From Thermomicrobiaceae bacterium (lineage in GTDB: Bacteria; Chloroflexota; Chloroflexia; Thermomicrobiales; Thermomicrobiaceae), in NCBI GenBank assembly GCA_014874455.1, contig JADBJL010000091.1:1-64000 (forward strand): a DNA stretch of 64,000 nucleotides. Reading direction: 5' to 3'. The notes below the pieces were generated by a model. It was not told the origin of the DNA, did not search any database, and saw nothing but the letters and a program-made list of their open reading frames with translations. Positions 62,913-64,000 of this stretch are shown here, piece after piece (position 1 is the stretch's first letter; every line of letters starts with the position of its first letter). A program made the translations under genes and the position numbers.

Positions 62913-63051
62913 GCGGGCCGGAACCTCGAGCGCCTCGCTGATACCGTTGCCGCATCGTACCGCGTGGGGCGATGCCGGCAGCACGGGTGCTTACCGTCAA
63001 CGACGCTTGCGGGGCGGACTCCGTGAGCTGCTCGGGTTTTGCTTGCTCGCC

Positions 63052-64000
63052 CTACGCCGCTGGGCTGACCAGGAGCGCCATGCCGTCGAAGTAGCCCCAG
63101 GAGCGCATGAAGTCGTCCCAGGCAAAGGCGCGGTATCGGCCGTCCCCCGGATCGGCGACATAGACCCAGTCCTGGTCGTAGCCGTAGACCACGACGACGT
63201 GCTCCTGCGGTACCAGTGAGAAGGTTTCACCCTCGTACTCGCCCGTCAACCGCGGCTGCACGCTGGCCATGTTGGTCATCCAAACCACGACCGGACGGCC
63301 CCGGTCGATCTCCGACCGCAGCACAGCCGCGTCGTCCTGGGCATACACGACCTGCGCCTGGAAACCGTAGCGCTCCAGCAGCGGCACCAGTGGCTCGGCA
63401 TAGACGCCGTAGTCATCGGTGCCGCCGAATACCCCATTCATGTCGCCGCGAAAGCCCCGGTGCGGGTTGGGGTGATAAGGCATGTTCTCGATGAAGACCC
63501 ACTCCGAGACCTGGCGGCCATAGTAGGCGGTCACCATGCTCAGGGCAGCCGACTCACAGCTCAGCGGCAACGACTGCTGAAACGCTGGCACGCCGCTCAA
63601 AAGCACGCCCTCGCCGGACTGCGCCGTGGTCGGCCGACTCGCCGGCACGCGGAGCATCTGCCCCTCGAAGATCCGGTCAGGGTCTGGTAGGCCATTGACC
63701 TGCATCAGGACAGCGACGTCGACGCCGTAGCGCCGGGCGATACCCCCCAGCGTCTCGCCAGGAGCCACCACATGGACGAGACTCTCCGGCTCGCTCAGCG
63801 CGGGCGCGCGTCCATCGGCCGGAATGACCAGCTCGCTACCCGCCAGCAGCCTGTCGGGGTCAGCCAGGCCATTCGCGGCAGCAATCGCTTGCACTGTGAC
63901 CCCGTACTGCCGCGCGATCTCCGCGAGGGTCTCGCCTTCCTGCACGCGGTGACGCCGGGCCGCCGCGCTCGATGCTTCGGAGAGGAGCAACTCGTGACCG
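63052..64000 (-). CDS. LysM-domain peptidase C39-like protein (N-terminus outside the window)
   Basis: The visible part has two LysM repeats (about 15-59 and 70-114 of the visible frame), the peptidoglycan-binding motif VQEGETLAEIARQYGVTV, followed by a C39-like papain-fold domain with Cys in LPLSCESAALSMVTAYYG and His in QEHVVVVYGYDQDWVYVADP. It probably cleaves peptides at the cell wall or is an inactive wall-bound relative. The frame stays open to base 64000, so the start, with a likely signal peptide, lies beyond the window. Confidence 0.85.
   Translation of the reverse strand, partial: GHELLLSEASSAAARRHRVQEGETLAEIARQYGVTVQAIAAANGLADPDRLLAGSELVIPADGRAPALSEPESLVHVVAPGETLGGIARRYGVDVAVLMQVNGLPDPDRIFEGQMLRVPASRPTTAQSGEGVLLSGVPAFQQSLPLSCESAALSMVTAYYGRQVSEWVFIENMPYHPNPHRGFRGDMNGVFGGTDDYGVYAEPLVPLLERYGFQAQVVYAQDDAAVLRSEIDRGRPVVVWMTNMASVQPRLTGEYEGETFSLVPQEHVVVVYGYDQDWVYVADPGDGRYRAFAWDDFMRSWGYFDGMALLVSPAA

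Overview
This is a GC-rich bacterial chromosome segment with dense gene packing, many GTG/TTG starts, and stop/start overlaps of the ATGA and GTGA type. The gene content suggests a thermophilic, aerobic Chloroflexota of the Thermomicrobia type: a ba3-type cytochrome oxidase with the short subunit IIa, a three-subunit proton-translocating transhydrogenase, a form II CoxL-like molybdenum hydroxylase and family 1/family 5 ABC substrate-binding lipoproteins. The taxonomic call is inference from gene content; no rRNA or tRNA gene was found.

Layout. 1-9.4 kb: a G18/C18 palindrome at the left edge, a sugar-type ABC binding lipoprotein, a MarR regulator with a clear promoter and operator, a moeA operon with two small membrane/secreted proteins, glpD, a repeat-rich gap, a membrane protein and an HExxH metallopeptidase. 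9.4-20.5 kb: prfB with the classic +1 programmed frameshift, an Rrf2 regulator and iscS behind a structured leader, an oppD-oppF-M50 protease-scpA-scpB operon, a family 5 binding protein, ilvE and an HpcH/HpaI aldolase. 20.5-27.5 kb: yceD-rpmF-fabH-fabD-fabG-accC-nusB-acpP and tatC, a lipid/ribosome/transcription housekeeping run. 27.5-33.4 kb: rqcH, gmk, def and priA. 33.5-43.9 kb: an orphan CoxL-type hydroxylase, an SDR, a remnant of an FAD oxidoreductase, an M42 peptidase, a membrane-anchored methyltransferase, a sulfurtransferase, an XRE regulator with YjbQ, pepA and a DUF1684 protein. 43.9-52.3 kb: a compact candidate unit for a 15-residue peptide, AlaX, a PLP aminotransferase, a ctp-DUF309-PIG-L operon, an AKR/carboxymuconolactone pair and a luciferase-like oxidoreductase. 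52.4-54.7 kb: two divergent broken genes. 54.9-64 kb: pntB-pntAB-pntAA, a CopD-like protein, an MFS exporter, the ba3 oxidase operon and a LysM/C39 peptidase cut by the window edge.

How the genes work together. The 20.6-26.5 kb run supplies malonyl-CoA carboxylation (AccC), malonyl transfer (FabD), first condensation (FabH), ketoreduction (FabG) and the carrier (AcpP); accB and fabF are not here. Rrf2-IscS forms a self-contained iron-sulfur supply and sensing pair. Transhydrogenase and ba3 oxidase are energy-coupling membrane complexes. MoeA could serve the molybdenum hydroxylase, but the hydroxylase lacks its FAD and 2Fe-2S subunit genes nearby.

The most unusual parts are the divergent broken pair at 52.4-54.7 kb (three in-frame TAG codons plus a frame change in otherwise well-preserved reading frames), the promoter-ribosome site-15 codon-hairpin unit at 44.05-44.28 kb, the structured leader of the rrf2-iscS pair, and the perfect G18/C18 palindrome at the left edge. 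No CRISPR array, insertion sequence, prophage or recognisable new multi-gene defence system was seen.
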